DNA of 64,000 nucleotides from UBA1189 sp045612065 (GCA_045612065.1 JAZKYH010000075.1:1-64000), one strand, 5' to 3'; positions 1 to 9,553 are shown, counted from the stretch's first letter. Translations and numbers: made by a program. Notes: generated from the sequence alone by a model not told the origin.

Positions 1-1
1 C

Positions 2-1402
2 GAGGACGGCAGTTGGGTATTCACGCTCGACAAACCAAGCTGCATTCCATTCCTCCAGTATGCCGACAACCGCGAACTGCGCGAAAAGGTGTACAAGGCA
101 TACTACGGCCGTGGCGACAACAACGATGCCAACGACAACAAGGCCATAATCAAGGAGATTCTTATACTGCGCCAGCAGAAGGCAAAACTTCTTGGATTCG
201 AGAGTTTCGCACACTTTGTACTCGATGAGAAGATGGCAAAAACGCCAGAGGCTTCACTCGAGCTGCTTGCCAGCATTTGGGAGCCGGCAGTGAACCGCGC
301 AAAGGAGGAGAGAGCCGAGTTACAGAAGATTGCCGACCGCGAGGGTGCCGGCATCAAGATTGAGGGCTGGGATTGGTTCTACTACACCGAGAAGCTGCGC
401 AAGGAGAAATATGCACTCAACGACGAGGTCATCAAGCCATACTTCAGAATAGAGAATGTACTGCAGGGAGCATTCGACTGCGCTAGCAAGCTCTATGACA
501 TAAAATTCATCAAGCGCAATGACATCCCTGTATACTACGAGGGTGTCGAGGCATACGAGGTTCTCGACAACAACGACAACCACTTGGGTATATTCTACAC
601 CGACTTCTTTCCACGCGCATCAAAGCGTCAGGGTGCCTGGATGACAAACTTTGTAAACCAGAGAAACATCGGTGGCGAGAATGTACGCCCAATGATTGTT
701 AATGTATGTAACTTCACACCGCCACAGGGCGACACCCCTGCACTTTTGAACATCGACGAGACACGCACACTGTTCCACGAGTTCGGTCACGCACTACACG
801 GCCTGCTAACACAAACACACTACCCAAGCGTCAGTGGTACAAACGTAAAGCACGACTTCGTGGAGCTGTTCTCACAGATAAACGAGAAGTGGTCAATCCA
901 CCCCGAGGTTATGCCTACGTTTGCCAAGCACTATATCACCGGCGAGCCAATTCCTGCCGAACTCATCGAGAAGATGCAGAAGAGTTCACACTTCAACCTT
1001 GGTTTTGAGACAACCGAGCTGGTTGCTGCAGCACTGCTTGATATGAAGATGCACCTCATTGACGATTACACCACTTTCGACTGCAACGAGTACGAGAACC
1101 AGCTGCGCCAGGAGCTCGGCTTCATCCCCGAGATTGAGTACCGTTACCGCAGTACCAACTTTGCACACGTGTTCGGCGGTGGCTATGCAGTTGGCTACTA
1201 TGCCTATCTGTGGGCCGAGGTACTCGACTGTGATGCATTCGAGCTATTCCTTGAGAAGGGAGTGTTCGATGCCGAGACCGCAGCCAGCTTCAAGCAACTC
1301 ATTGAAATGGGCGGCAGCAAAGACCCGATGCGCGAGTACCGCCGTTTCCGTGGCGCTGACCCCAACCCCGAGGCACTGCTCCGCGCAAGAGGACTTATTT
1401 GA
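2..1402 (+). CDS. M3 family metallopeptidase (Dcp/oligopeptidase type), 5' end cut off by the window
   Basis: The reading frame is open from base 2, so the gene begins before the window; 466 residues of a protein expected to be near 680-700 are visible. A zinc-binding HEFGH motif lies at visible residues 259-263, and a downstream HDFVEL segment supplies the third zinc ligand (Glu), the M3 (thimet oligopeptidase) arrangement. The C-terminal stretch with FGGGYAVGYYAYLWAEV is typical of peptidyl-dipeptidase Dcp relatives. The family hydrolyses short peptides, removing C-terminal dipeptides in the Dcp branch. The cell compartment cannot be judged because the N-terminus, and any signal peptide, is missing. 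Family is secure; the exact Dcp assignment is inference. Confidence 0.93.
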   Translation, partial: EDGSWVFTLDKPSCIPFLQYADNRELREKVYKAYYGRGDNNDANDNKAIIKEILILRQQKAKLLGFESFAHFVLDEKMAKTPEASLELLASIWEPAVNRAKEERAELQKIADREGAGIKIEGWDWFYYTEKLRKEKYALNDEVIKPYFRIENVLQGAFDCASKLYDIKFIKRNDIPVYYEGVEAYEVLDNNDNHLGIFYTDFFPRASKRQGAWMTNFVNQRNIGGENVRPMIVNVCNFTPPQGDTPALLNIDETRTLFHEFGHALHGLLTQTHYPSVSGTNVKHDFVELFSQINEKWSIHPEVMPTFAKHYITGEPIPAELIEKMQKSSHFNLGFETTELVAAALLDMKMHLIDDYTTFDCNEYENQLRQELGFIPEIEYRYRSTNFAHVFGGGYAVGYYAYLWAEVLDCDAFELFLEKGVFDAETAASFKQLIEMGGSKDPMREYRRFRGADPNPEALLRARGLI

Positions 1403-1430
1403 TAACAGTAGGCATAATTACCCAATGAAT

Positions 1431-1503
1431 TGTCACACTGAGCGTAGCGAAGCGTCTATGCTTACATTGGTATAAAGTTTCTTCACTACGCTCAGGATGA
1501 CAT
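1431..1503. repeat. Inverted intergenic repeat of the GAGCGTAGCGAAG type
   Basis: TGTCACACTGAGCGTAGCGAAG near 1433 is mirrored by CTTCACTACGCTCAGGATGACA near 1481, giving an imperfect inverted repeat around a 26-base loop. It sits between the M3 peptidase stop and the next gene. Repeats of this kind occur between genes in many unrelated bacterial genomes. Transcribed, it would form a long hairpin and may act as a 3' end structure for the peptidase mRNA. A related element lies at 50793-50948. Confidence 0.7.
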
Positions 1504-1535
1504 CTTTGCGAGTAGATAATAAATATACGGACACT

Positions 1536-2000
1536 ATGGAAGAAAGAATTGAAAAAGCAGTAGCACTGTTCAAGGAGGGATACAATTGCAGCCAGTCAGT
1601 TGTAGCTGCATTTGCCGATATGTATGGTTTCACACAAGAGCAGGCACTCAAGATGGGCGCCTCGTTCGGTGGTGGCATTGGCCGTATGCGCCAGACCTGT
1701 GGCGCAGCGTGTGGTATGTTCCTTGTTGCGGGTCTTGAGACCGGCTGCACCGAGGGGCGTAATGCCCAAGGTAAAGAAGCGAACTACAAGGTTGTTCAGG
1801 AACTGGCCGAAGAGTTCCGCAAGCGCAACGGTTCGCTCATCTGCGCCGAACTCCTGGGATTGGCAAAGAATGCCCCCACTCCAACGACTCCCGATACACG
1901 CAATGGCGAATATTACAAGAAACGCCCTTGTGTAAAGATGGTTGAGGAAGCAGCAAGAATTTGGTGCGAATATCTCGAAAAGAACAAAAAAGAGCAATAA
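1536..2000 (+). CDS. C_GCAxxG_C_C family putative redox protein
   Basis: A 154-residue protein of the family named for its spaced cysteine pattern. Visible are YNCSQSV near the start, the CGAACG core after GGGIGRMRQT, and later single cysteines (ETGC, ICAE, RPCVKM). The family is thought to bind a metal or act in redox chemistry; its reaction is not known. No signal peptide or membrane segment is seen, so it is probably cytoplasmic. The ATG at 1536 is chosen over an in-frame codon at 1497 because the upstream segment lies in the intergenic repeat and the family starts at about MEERIEKAV. A hairpin and T-run follow at 2008-2044. Confidence 0.87.
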   Translation: MEERIEKAVALFKEGYNCSQSVVAAFADMYGFTQEQALKMGASFGGGIGRMRQTCGAACGMFLVAGLETGCTEGRNAQGKEANYKVVQELAEEFRKRNGSLICAELLGLAKNAPTPTTPDTRNGEYYKKRPCVKMVEEAARIWCEYLEKNKKEQ

Positions 2001-2007
2001 CCACAAC

Positions 2008-2044
2008 AAAAGTGGCAATGTTATTGAAAATCACGCACTTTTTT
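2008..2044 (+). terminator. Weak hairpin plus T-run
   Basis: AAAAGTG at 2008 pairs with CACTTTT at 2036-2042 across a 21-base loop and is followed by T residues. The stem is short, so this is a tentative terminator for the redox protein gene. Confidence 0.4.
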
Positions 2045-2045
2045 G

Positions 2046-2076
2046 TTTGTAATGTAACAAAAAAGCAGTACCTTTG
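2046..2076 (+). promoter_or_regulatory. Bacteroidetes promoter for the winged-helix gene
   Basis: TTTG at 2046-2049, a 19-base spacer and TACCTTTG at 2069-2076 match the Bacteroidetes consensus well. Transcription should start near 2083, leaving an untranslated leader of about 98 bases before the gene at 2181. Confidence 0.75.
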
Positions 2077-2180
2077 CACCCGAAATGGGAAAACAGCCTC
2101 TTTTAGCATCTAAAGAGTTAAAACAAAGGTTGTTACAATTTCAGTAGAAACTTAATGTTGAATTAAAATACTAAAGAACT

Positions 2181-2378
2181 ATGATTGAGAATGCTGGTGC
2201 ATTTGCAGGCCGTATCTGGACTGCTTTGAACGAGACAGAGGGTCTTACTCTTAAGGAGATCAAGACAAAGGCAAAACTGAAAGAGAAGGAGTTGTACCTT
2301 GGTTTGGGTTGGTTGCTCCGTGAGGGCAAGATCGCTGCCGTAGAGGTAGAAGAGGATGTTGTTTACTCATTGAAGTAA
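2181..2378 (+). CDS. Small winged helix-turn-helix protein (DUF2582 type)
   Basis: A 65-residue protein that fits the DUF2582 winged-helix family in length and layout: an N-terminal helix (AGAFAGRIWTALNE), a recognition-type helix pair (LTLKEIKTKAKLKEKELYLGLG), WLLREGKIAAVEV, then a short beta wing. The family is common in Bacteroidetes and is presumed to bind DNA, but no target is known. It is transcribed alone, from a clear promoter at 2046-2076 to a terminator at 2397-2431. The long leader for such a short gene may carry regulation. Confidence 0.85.
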   Translation: MIENAGAFAGRIWTALNETEGLTLKEIKTKAKLKEKELYLGLGWLLREGKIAAVEVEEDVVYSLK

Positions 2379-2396
2379 TCCAAAACCATTGGATAT

Positions 2397-2431
2397 AAAA
2401 GGGGATGGCCGTAAGGTTCATCCCCTTTTTG
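2397..2431 (+). terminator. Rho-independent terminator
   Basis: GGGGATG at 2401 pairs with CATCCCC at 2419-2425, flanked by A and T runs. It ends the winged-helix transcript. Confidence 0.85.
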
Positions 2432-2482
2432 ATTAATAAGAAATACTTATCGTAAAAACGAGATTTATTCATTCGTTTTTAC

Positions 2483-2490
2483 TACCTTTG
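2483..2490 (+). promoter_or_regulatory. -7 element (TACCTTTG) upstream of fbp
   Basis: A consensus -7 box ends 23 bases before the fbp start. No good TTTG box stands 19-21 bases further upstream, so the promoter is incomplete by consensus. Confidence 0.55.
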
Positions 2491-2513
2491 TACGATAACA
2501 TAAATATTCTGCT

Positions 2514-4511
2514 ATGAGCAACCAACGATATACCCCCGAGGAGATACAGCAGGAGTTGAACTATTTGCAACTGCTGTCGCGCAGTTTTCGCAATGCGGCT
2601 GAGGCCAGCACCGAGATTATCAACCTCGAAGCCATCTTGGGCTTGCCTAAGGGTACCGAGCATTTCCTTGCCGATATCCATGGTGAGCACGAAGCATTCC
2701 AGCATGTGTTGAAGAATGCGTCGGGCGACATCAAGCGTAAGGTTCGCGAGGTGTTGGGCGATGAGCTTAGCGACAAGGAAATACGTGCCTTGTGTACGCT
2801 TATCTATTATCCTACTGAGAAGTTGCAGCTCATCAAGTCTGAGCGTGAGGGCGAGGATATGCATGATTGGTATGCCCTGACGCTGCGCCGACTCATCTCG
2901 GTGTGTCAGAACATCTCGTCCAAGTATACCCGTTCGAAGGTGCGCAAGGCGTTGCCCAAGGAGTTCTCCTACATCATTCAGGAGTTGCTGCACGAGTCTA
3001 CGGGCATGACCAACAAGAACAAGTACGTAAAGGGTATCATCGAGGCTATCATCAGTACTGATCAGGCCGACCACTTCATTGAGGCTATCTGTAATCTCAT
3101 ACAGCGCTTGGCCATCGACCGCCTCCATATCGTGGGCGACCTCTTCGATCGTGGTACGGGCTCGCACCTTGTGATGGACACCTTGTGCCAATACCAGAAC
3201 TTCGACGTGCAGTTTGGTAATCACGATGTATTGTGGATGGGTGCTGCAGCGGGTAACCGTGCTTGTATGGCCAATGTGCTTCGTCTCTGCATGCGCTATG
3301 GCAATCTCTCGGTGTTGGAGGATGGCTACGGCATCAATCTTCTGCATCTGGCTATCTTTGCCATGGATGTGTACAAGGACGACCCGTGCGAGGAGTTTGG
3401 CCCCAAGCTCGACGATGGAGTCACCTGTAGTGAGAAGACACGCCGTCTCATGGCTCAGATGCACAAGGCGGTGAGCGTGCTGCAGTTTAAGCTCGAAGCC
3501 GAAATCATACGTCGCCATCCTGGGTATGAGATGGGCGACCGACTATTGCTGGATAAGATAGACTATGAGAAGGGTATTTGTACGATCGGTGGCAAGCGCT
3601 ATGGCATGAGAGAGTGCTACTTCCCCACCATAGACCCTGCCGACCCCTATAAGCTGAGCGTAGAGGAGAGTGAGGTGATAGAGCGTATCGCTCACTCGTT
3701 CACCACCAGTGAGAAGTTGCAGCGCCATATCCACTGCTTGCTTGACAAGGGTAGCATGTATCTCGTGTACAATGGTAATCTGCTCTTCCATGCTTCAATA
3801 CCGATGAACCCTGACGGGACACTGAAGGAGGTGTACCTGCACGACGGACTCTACAAGGGCCGCGCTTTGCTCGATAAGGTGGATAGCCTGATACGTGTGG
3901 CCTACACCCCGGATAGCGATGTTGCAACTCGCGCTTTTGCCGTAGACTACTTGTGGTATCTCTGGTGCGGTAAGGATGCACCTACCTTCGATAAGGACCG
4001 CATGGCTACCTTCGAGCGCTACTTCCTGAAGGATAAGACGGTGATGAAGGAGACCAAGGGCAGCTACTACACGCTGCGCAATGAGGATGCTACGGTGGAC
4101 CTTCTGCTCGAAGAGTTTGGCGTAGAGGGCGACCATCGCCATATCATCAACGGACATATTCCTGTGAAGACGCTCAAGGGCGAGAATCCGATGAAGGCGG
4201 GAGGTCGACTCATCGTCATCGATGGAGGTTTCTCGAAACCCTACCAGTCTACTACAGGTATCGCAGGCTATACGCTTGTATACCACTCGCGTGGTATGCA
4301 GCTCGTAGAACACCAACCCTTTACCTCGGCCGAGGAGGCTATCCGTGGCGGAGCTGATATCAAGAGCACACGCCATCTGGTGGAGAAGCACAGTGAGCGC
4401 ATTCACGTGGGAGATACGGACAAAGGCCGTGATATACGCCTGCGCATCGAGTCGCTGCGCAAGTTGCTCTATGCCTACCGCACTGGCATCATCCGTGAGG
4501 CACAGAAATAA
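2514..4511 (+). CDS. fbp: Fructose-1,6-bisphosphatase, class III
   Basis: A 665-residue protein matching the large class III (Firmicutes-type) FBPase, which hydrolyses fructose 1,6-bisphosphate to fructose 6-phosphate in gluconeogenesis. Metallophosphatase-like metal-site motifs are visible: ADIHGEH with Asp near residue 54, GDLFDRG, and GNHD near residue 235. Length and start (MSNQRYTPEEIQQELNYL) fit Bacteroidetes homologues. It is cytoplasmic and transcribed alone from a TACCTTTG promoter. A class II aldolase, the enzyme that makes its substrate in the gluconeogenic direction, is encoded at 9611-10609, though not in the same operon. Confidence 0.96.
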   Translation: MSNQRYTPEEIQQELNYLQLLSRSFRNAAEASTEIINLEAILGLPKGTEHFLADIHGEHEAFQHVLKNASGDIKRKVREVLGDELSDKEIRALCTLIYYPTEKLQLIKSEREGEDMHDWYALTLRRLISVCQNISSKYTRSKVRKALPKEFSYIIQELLHESTGMTNKNKYVKGIIEAIISTDQADHFIEAICNLIQRLAIDRLHIVGDLFDRGTGSHLVMDTLCQYQNFDVQFGNHDVLWMGAAAGNRACMANVLRLCMRYGNLSVLEDGYGINLLHLAIFAMDVYKDDPCEEFGPKLDDGVTCSEKTRRLMAQMHKAVSVLQFKLEAEIIRRHPGYEMGDRLLLDKIDYEKGICTIGGKRYGMRECYFPTIDPADPYKLSVEESEVIERIAHSFTTSEKLQRHIHCLLDKGSMYLVYNGNLLFHASIPMNPDGTLKEVYLHDGLYKGRALLDKVDSLIRVAYTPDSDVATRAFAVDYLWYLWCGKDAPTFDKDRMATFERYFLKDKTVMKETKGSYYTLRNEDATVDLLLEEFGVEGDHRHIINGHIPVKTLKGENPMKAGGRLIVIDGGFSKPYQSTTGIAGYTLVYHSRGMQLVEHQPFTSAEEAIRGGADIKSTRHLVEKHSERIHVGDTDKGRDIRLRIESLRKLLYAYRTGIIREAQK

Positions 4512-4583
4512 ATGTGAAAAAGAGGGTGGGAGAGGACCTGCTATAAATAAGTGGAAAAATATCAAAGAATCGGAATTTTTCAC

Positions 4584-4591
4584 TAACTTTG
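4584..4591 (+). promoter_or_regulatory. -7 element (TAACTTTG) upstream of purL
   Basis: Matches TAnnTTTG and lies 52 bases before the purL start. The -33 region is not recognisable. Confidence 0.5.
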
Positions 4592-4643
4592 TAGTCTAAT
4601 CAGTGAAATAGCTAAATCACAAACAATAAATCATAAAACTACG

Positions 4644-7600
4644 ATGATTCTTTTCTTCAAATCACAGGCCGGAAGCGTTATTGCTGCTGAAACCATGCAG
4701 CAGGCCGGCGAGGAAACTATCAAGAAACTTAGTTGGCTGTTTGGCAATGCCGAACTCGTTGAAGGCGATACCATGGAGGGCTTCTTCATCGGTCCGCGTC
4801 GCGAGATGATTACTCCTTGGAGTACCAATGCTGTGGAGATTACACAGAACATGGGTGTCGAGGGCATCACCCGCATCGAGGAGTACTACCCCGTAGCAAG
4901 CGAGGATGCTGAGTACGACCCCATGTTGCAGCGTATGTACAAGGGTATGGACCAGAAGTTGTTCTTCGTGAACATCGAGCCGCAGCCTATTGTATACATC
5001 GACAACTTGGCCGAGTACAACGAGAAGGAGGGTCTTGCCCTCTCAAGCGAGGAGATGGAATACTTGGCAAAGGTGGAGAAGGACCTTGGCCGTCGCTTGA
5101 CCGACTCTGAGGTGTTCGGTTTCGCACAGATCAACTCTGAGCACTGCCGTCACAAAATCTTCGGCGGTACCTTCGTTATCGATGGTGAGGAGCGTCCCTC
5201 ATCACTCTTCCAGATGATTAAGAAGACTACCAAGGAGAACCCCAACAAGATTCTCTCTGCCTACAAGGACAACGTCGCCTTCTCTGAGGGTCCCGTAGCC
5301 GAGCAGTTTGCTCCTGCCAACCACGCTACATCAGACTATTTCGTTATCAAGGATATCAAGACTGTGCTCTCACTCAAGGCTGAGACTCACAACTTCCCCA
5401 CTACCGTAGAGCCTTTCAACGGTGCTTCTACCGGTACCGGTGGTGAGATTCGCGACCGTATGGGTGGTGGTAAGGGTTCATGGCCTATTGCCGGTACAGC
5501 CGTTTACATCACCTCGTATCCCCGTAGCAACGAGGGCCACGCATGGGAGCAGAAGTATCCCGAGCGCCAGTGGCTCTACCAGACTCCCGAGCAGATTCTT
5601 ATCAAGGCATCAAACGGTGCTTCTGACTTCGGTAACAAGTTTGGTCAGCCCCTCATCTGCGGTTCAGTGCTCACCTTCGAGCACCAGGAGAACGAGGCCG
5701 ACACCATGTATGGCTACGATAAGGTAATCATGCTTGCCGGTGGTGTAGGTTATGGTACACAGCGCGACTGCCTCAAGGGCGCTCCTGAGGCTGGCAACAA
5801 GGTGGTAGTGCTCGGTGGTGATAACTACCGCATCGGTCTCGGTGGTGGTTCTGTTTCATCTGTTGACACCGGTCGCTACTCTTCGGGTATTGAGCTCAAC
5901 GCTGTGCAGCGTGCCAATGCAGAGATGCAGAAACGTGCCTACAACGTTATCCGCGCACTTTGCGAAGAGGAAACCAACCCCATCGTATCTATCCACGACC
6001 ACGGTTCAGCAGGTCACGTAAACTGCTTGTCTGAGTTGGTTGAGGAGTGTGGTGGTCTTATCCATATGGACAAGTTGCCTATCGGTGACTCTACTCTTTC
6101 GGCCAAGGAAATCATTGCCAACGAGTCGCAGGAGCGTATGGGCTTGCTCATCCGCGAGGAGGCTATCGAGCATGTGAAGCAGATTGCCGAGCGTGAGCGT
6201 GCTCCGATGTACGTAGTTGGTGAGACTACTGGTGATGCTCGCTTTGCCTTCGAGCAGAAGGATGGCGTACGTCCCTTCGACCTCGCTGTAGACCAGATGT
6301 TCGGCTCTTCGCCCAAGACCATCATGGTGGACAAGACCGTAGAGCGCAACTATAGCGATGCAGAATATTCAGAGAAGAACCTCGCACAATATGTAGAGAA
6401 TGTGCTCCAGCTTGAGTCTGTAGCATGTAAGGATTGGTTGACCAACAAGGTAGACCGCTCGGTAACTGGTAAGATTGCCCGTCAGCAGTGTCAGGGTGAA
6501 CTTCAGTTGCCCCTCAGCGACTGCGGTGTAGTGGCTCTCGACTACCGTGGCACCAAGGGTATGGCTACTGCTATCGGTCATGCTCCTCAGGCTGCGCTTG
6601 CTGCTCCCGACAGAGGTTCGGTGCTTGCCGTATCAGAGGCGTTGACCAACATCGTATGGGCCCCCCTTGCCGATGGCATGGATTCACTCTCACTCAGTGC
6701 TAACTGGATGTGGCCCTGCCGCTCACAGGAGGGTGAGGATGCTCGCTTGTACAAGGCTGTAGAGGCACTCTCAGACTTCTGCTGCGACCTCCATATCAAC
6801 GTGCCTACCGGTAAGGACTCACTCTCAATGACCCAGAAGTATCCTGATGGCTCTAAGGTAGTAAGCCCCGGTACTGTAATCGTATCGGCTGGTGGTGAGG
6901 TTTCAGACGTTAAGAAGGTGGTATCACCTGTCGTTGTGAACGACGAGGAGAGCCAGCTCTATCATATAGACTTCAGTGACAGTGCTCTTGCGCTTGGTGG
7001 TTCGGCCTTCTTCCAGACCTTGGATAAGGTGGGTAGTGAGGTGCCTGCTGTAGAGGCTGAGTACTTCCGCGATACCTTTATCGCCGTGCAGCAGCTCGTG
7101 AACGAAGGTCTCCTCATGGCAGGTCACGACATCTCTGCCGGTGGTCTCGTTACCGCATTGCTCGAGATGTGCTTCGCCAATACCAAGGGTGGTATGCAGA
7201 TTGATCTCAGCGTATTCGAGGAGAAGGACATCATCAAGGTACTCTTCGCTGAGAATCCTGGCGTAGTAGTACAGGTGTCAAAGGCCAATGCTGCTCGCGT
7301 AGAGGCTATCCTCGAAGAGGCTGGCGTAGGCTTCGCTGTAATCGGTCAGCCCGCTGCCGACCGCACTCTCTATATCAATAAGGAGTATGCACTCGACATC
7401 GACGCTATGCGCGATGCTTGGTACAGCACTTCACACATGTTGGATCGCAAGCAGAGCTTCCATGGCTGTGCCGATGAGCGTGCCAAGAACTATAAGAACC
7501 AACCCCTCGTGTTCGACTTCAACGAGTCGTTCACCGGTAAGTTGGCACAGTATGGTCTCAACCCCGACCGCCGTACACCCTCAGGCATCCGTGCCGCTAT

Positions 7601-8336
7601 CATCCGTGAGAAGGGTACCAATGGTGAGCGCGAGATGGCTTACTCACTCTGGCTCGCTGGCTTCGACGTGAAGGACGTTACCATGACCGATCTTGTGACT
7701 GGTCGTGAGACACTCGACGACATCAACTTCATCGTCTTCTGCGGTGGCTTCTCTAACTCCGACGTACTCGGTTCGGCTAAGGGTTGGGCAGGTGCCATCC
7801 TCTTCAGCCCCAAGGCAAAGGAGACCATCGACCGCTTCTATGCTCGTAAGGACACCCTCTCACTCGGTATCTGTAACGGTTGCCAGCTGATGATGGAGCT
7901 TGGCCTTATCACTCCCGAGCACGAGGAGAAGGGCGTTATGCACCACAACAACTCACACAAGTTCGAGTCTAACTTCGTAGGTGTACACGTTCCCGAGAAC
8001 AACAGCGTACTCTTCGGCTCACTCAGCGGTACCAAGCACGGTATCTGGGTGGCTCACGGTGAGGGTAAGTTTGCCCTTCCTTACGAGGAGAGCTGCTACC
8101 ACATCGTAGCCAAGTACAACTATGCCGGCTATCCTGCCAACCCCAATGGTTCGGCTTACAACATCGCCGGTATTGCCAGCGCTGATGGCCGCCACGTAGC
8201 TATGATGCCCCACTTGGAGCGTTGTATCTTCCCCTGGCAGTGTGGTAACTACCCGCTCGACCGTCGTACCGACGAGGTGACACCTTGGATCGAGGCATTC
8301 GTGAATGCTCGCATCTGGGTTGAGAACCAGAAGTAA
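4644..8336 (+). CDS. purL: Phosphoribosylformylglycinamidine synthase, single-chain type
   Basis: A 1230-residue large-type FGAM synthase, which converts FGAR, glutamine and ATP to FGAM in the fourth step of purine synthesis. The synthetase signature FAQINSEHCRH lies around residue 164. The C-terminal third is a fused class I glutamine amidotransferase: the nucleophile is C1077 in GICNGCQ, and the histidine/glutamate part of the triad is in MMPHLERCIFP near the end. The single chain replaces separate PurS, PurL and PurQ subunits, as in Proteobacteria and Bacteroidetes. It has its own promoter and ends at a hairpin at 8360-8396. No other purine synthesis gene is adjacent. Confidence 0.97.
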   Translation: MILFFKSQAGSVIAAETMQQAGEETIKKLSWLFGNAELVEGDTMEGFFIGPRREMITPWSTNAVEITQNMGVEGITRIEEYYPVASEDAEYDPMLQRMYKGMDQKLFFVNIEPQPIVYIDNLAEYNEKEGLALSSEEMEYLAKVEKDLGRRLTDSEVFGFAQINSEHCRHKIFGGTFVIDGEERPSSLFQMIKKTTKENPNKILSAYKDNVAFSEGPVAEQFAPANHATSDYFVIKDIKTVLSLKAETHNFPTTVEPFNGASTGTGGEIRDRMGGGKGSWPIAGTAVYITSYPRSNEGHAWEQKYPERQWLYQTPEQILIKASNGASDFGNKFGQPLICGSVLTFEHQENEADTMYGYDKVIMLAGGVGYGTQRDCLKGAPEAGNKVVVLGGDNYRIGLGGGSVSSVDTGRYSSGIELNAVQRANAEMQKRAYNVIRALCEEETNPIVSIHDHGSAGHVNCLSELVEECGGLIHMDKLPIGDSTLSAKEIIANESQERMGLLIREEAIEHVKQIAERERAPMYVVGETTGDARFAFEQKDGVRPFDLAVDQMFGSSPKTIMVDKTVERNYSDAEYSEKNLAQYVENVLQLESVACKDWLTNKVDRSVTGKIARQQCQGELQLPLSDCGVVALDYRGTKGMATAIGHAPQAALAAPDRGSVLAVSEALTNIVWAPLADGMDSLSLSANWMWPCRSQEGEDARLYKAVEALSDFCCDLHINVPTGKDSLSMTQKYPDGSKVVSPGTVIVSAGGEVSDVKKVVSPVVVNDEESQLYHIDFSDSALALGGSAFFQTLDKVGSEVPAVEAEYFRDTFIAVQQLVNEGLLMAGHDISAGGLVTALLEMCFANTKGGMQIDLSVFEEKDIIKVLFAENPGVVVQVSKANAARVEAILEEAGVGFAVIGQPAADRTLYINKEYALDIDAMRDAWYSTSHMLDRKQSFHGCADERAKNYKNQPLVFDFNESFTGKLAQYGLNPDRRTPSGIRAAIIREKGTNGEREMAYSLWLAGFDVKDVTMTDLVTGRETLDDINFIVFCGGFSNSDVLGSAKGWAGAILFSPKAKETIDRFYARKDTLSLGICNGCQLMMELGLITPEHEEKGVMHHNNSHKFESNFVGVHVPENNSVLFGSLSGTKHGIWVAHGEGKFALPYEESCYHIVAKYNYAGYPANPNGSAYNIAGIASADGRHVAMMPHLERCIFPWQCGNYPLDRRTDEVTPWIEAFVNARIWVENQK

Positions 8337-8359
8337 TGGCGACTAAACACAAATGATAG

Positions 8360-8396
8360 ATAACGGAGGGCCTAATAAGGTTCTCCGTTATTCTTT
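8360..8396 (+). terminator. Rho-independent terminator of purL
   Basis: ATAACGGAG at 8360 pairs with CTCCGTTAT ending at 8391 around a partly self-complementary loop, followed by a short T-rich run. Confidence 0.8.
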
Positions 8397-8465
8397 AATA
8401 AAAGGCAACAGGCAACAGAGGCAACAGCTAAAAAGGACGATGTCTATTGCAGCCAATGCGAGGGC

Positions 8466-8502
8466 AAAAAGAAACGGAGCAGCCAAACATGACTGCCCCG
8501 TT
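8466..8502 (-). terminator. Rho-independent terminator of the nucleotidyltransferase gene
   Basis: Read on the minus strand, AACGGGGCAG pairs with CTGCTCCGTT (one G-U pair) around a 10-base loop. T residues follow, seen on the plus strand as AAAAAG at 8466-8471. Confidence 0.8.
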
Positions 8503-8526
8503 CTTGCTTTATATCCGAAAGTTGGT

Positions 8527-9432
8527 TTAGAACAACTTGTTGGGATATTCACCAGCATCTACCAATGCCTGAATCTTCTCTACAGTGCCGGGACGGTCAG
8601 CAGCGTATGTTACACCGAACCACTTAGCTGTAGTGTCGAGAACTTCACAAGTAGCCTTACCGCTATTGATGAGTGTGTCTACTACGAGAGGAATGAAGAA
8701 CTCTGATTTGGGTTTGTCGATGTTCTCCTTCAAGAAGTCTACGAACTGAGCCTCAGAGTACTGGAAGTAGTCGGGTGTGAATCCCCAGAAGTTCATTGAT
8801 ACGGGAGTCTCCTCACCTACGGGCTGCCACTCGCCATTCTCATCCTTGTAGCAGATGGTGCCGTCAACACGCATGATCTCGGTGCGCTCTACAACATCGG
8901 TAAGCATACCAGCCTCGTTCTTGGCACATACACCACGAGCTACAGTACCGTTCTCAGAAAGAGTATTGCAGATACGGAAACCTACCATGCTGTACTTGCC
9001 TGTGCTGCCCTCGGGGAGTTCGTTGAGCCACTTGCCCATTACGGCAAAAGCGTCACGGCTGTAGAAGTCGTCGGCATTGATAACAGCGAAAGGTTCCTTG
9101 ATAACGTCCTTACCCATGAGCACAGCGTGGTTAGTACCCCAAGGTTTAGCACGATCAGCAGGGCATGTGAAGCCTTCGGGGAGGTCATCAATAGCCTGGA
9201 ACACGAGCTCTGTGGGGATGTGACCCTCGTACTTGCTCAATACCTTGTCGCGGAAGTCCTGCTCAAAGTCTCTGCGGATAACGAACACAATCTTACCGAA
9301 GCCACCACGGATAGCATCGAAGATTGAGTAGTCCATGATAGTTTCACCATTGGGGCCCAGACCATCGAGCTGCTTCAGACCACCATAACGGCTGCCCATA
9401 CCGGCTGCCAATACGAACAATGTAGGTTTCAT
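8527..9432 (-). CDS. Sugar-phosphate nucleotidyltransferase
   Basis: A 301-residue GT-A fold nucleotidyltransferase. The N-terminal motif LAAGMGSRYGGLKQ (residues 8-21) is the nucleotide-binding loop of the glucose-1-phosphate uridylyl/thymidylyltransferase superfamily, and VINADDFYSRDAF supplies the metal-binding aspartates. Proteins of this type join an NTP and a sugar 1-phosphate into an NDP-sugar for cell-surface polymers. The substrate cannot be read from sequence: it differs from classical GalU and RmlA, and is shorter than GlmU. Cytoplasmic, monocistronic, with promoter near 9482-9489 and terminator at 8466-8502. Confidence 0.9.
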   Translation of the reverse strand: MKPTLFVLAAGMGSRYGGLKQLDGLGPNGETIMDYSIFDAIRGGFGKIVFVIRRDFEQDFRDKVLSKYEGHIPTELVFQAIDDLPEGFTCPADRAKPWGTNHAVLMGKDVIKEPFAVINADDFYSRDAFAVMGKWLNELPEGSTGKYSMVGFRICNTLSENGTVARGVCAKNEAGMLTDVVERTEIMRVDGTICYKDENGEWQPVGEETPVSMNFWGFTPDYFQYSEAQFVDFLKENIDKPKSEFFIPLVVDTLINSGKATCEVLDTTAKWFGVTYAADRPGTVEKIQALVDAGEYPNKLF

Positions 9433-9481
9433 ACGTTTGTAGTTTTTTTGGTTTATTTTAAGTTGGTTATGTAACGTGGTA

Positions 9482-9489
9482 CAAACTTA
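9482..9489 (-). promoter_or_regulatory. -7 element (TAAGTTTG) of the nucleotidyltransferase gene
   Basis: On the minus strand TAAGTTTG lies about 50 bases before the start codon. No clear TTTG box is seen at the -33 distance. Confidence 0.5.
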
Positions 9490-9553
9490 CAACTTTTTCT
9501 TGACTTTCGCACATTTTTCCCGAAAAATCTCATTTGCACCACCTTATTATACA

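Noticed and set aside
2469..3518. Open frame of 349 codons antisense to fbp
   Set aside because: It is a shadow of the well-supported fbp gene, produced by codon bias on the other strand.
3795..4583. Open frame of 262 codons antisense to the end of fbp
   Set aside because: Antisense shadow with no promoter, signal or domain.
8353..8706. Open frame of 117 codons after purL
   Set aside because: It covers both terminators and the antisense end of the nucleotidyltransferase gene; composition is not protein-like.
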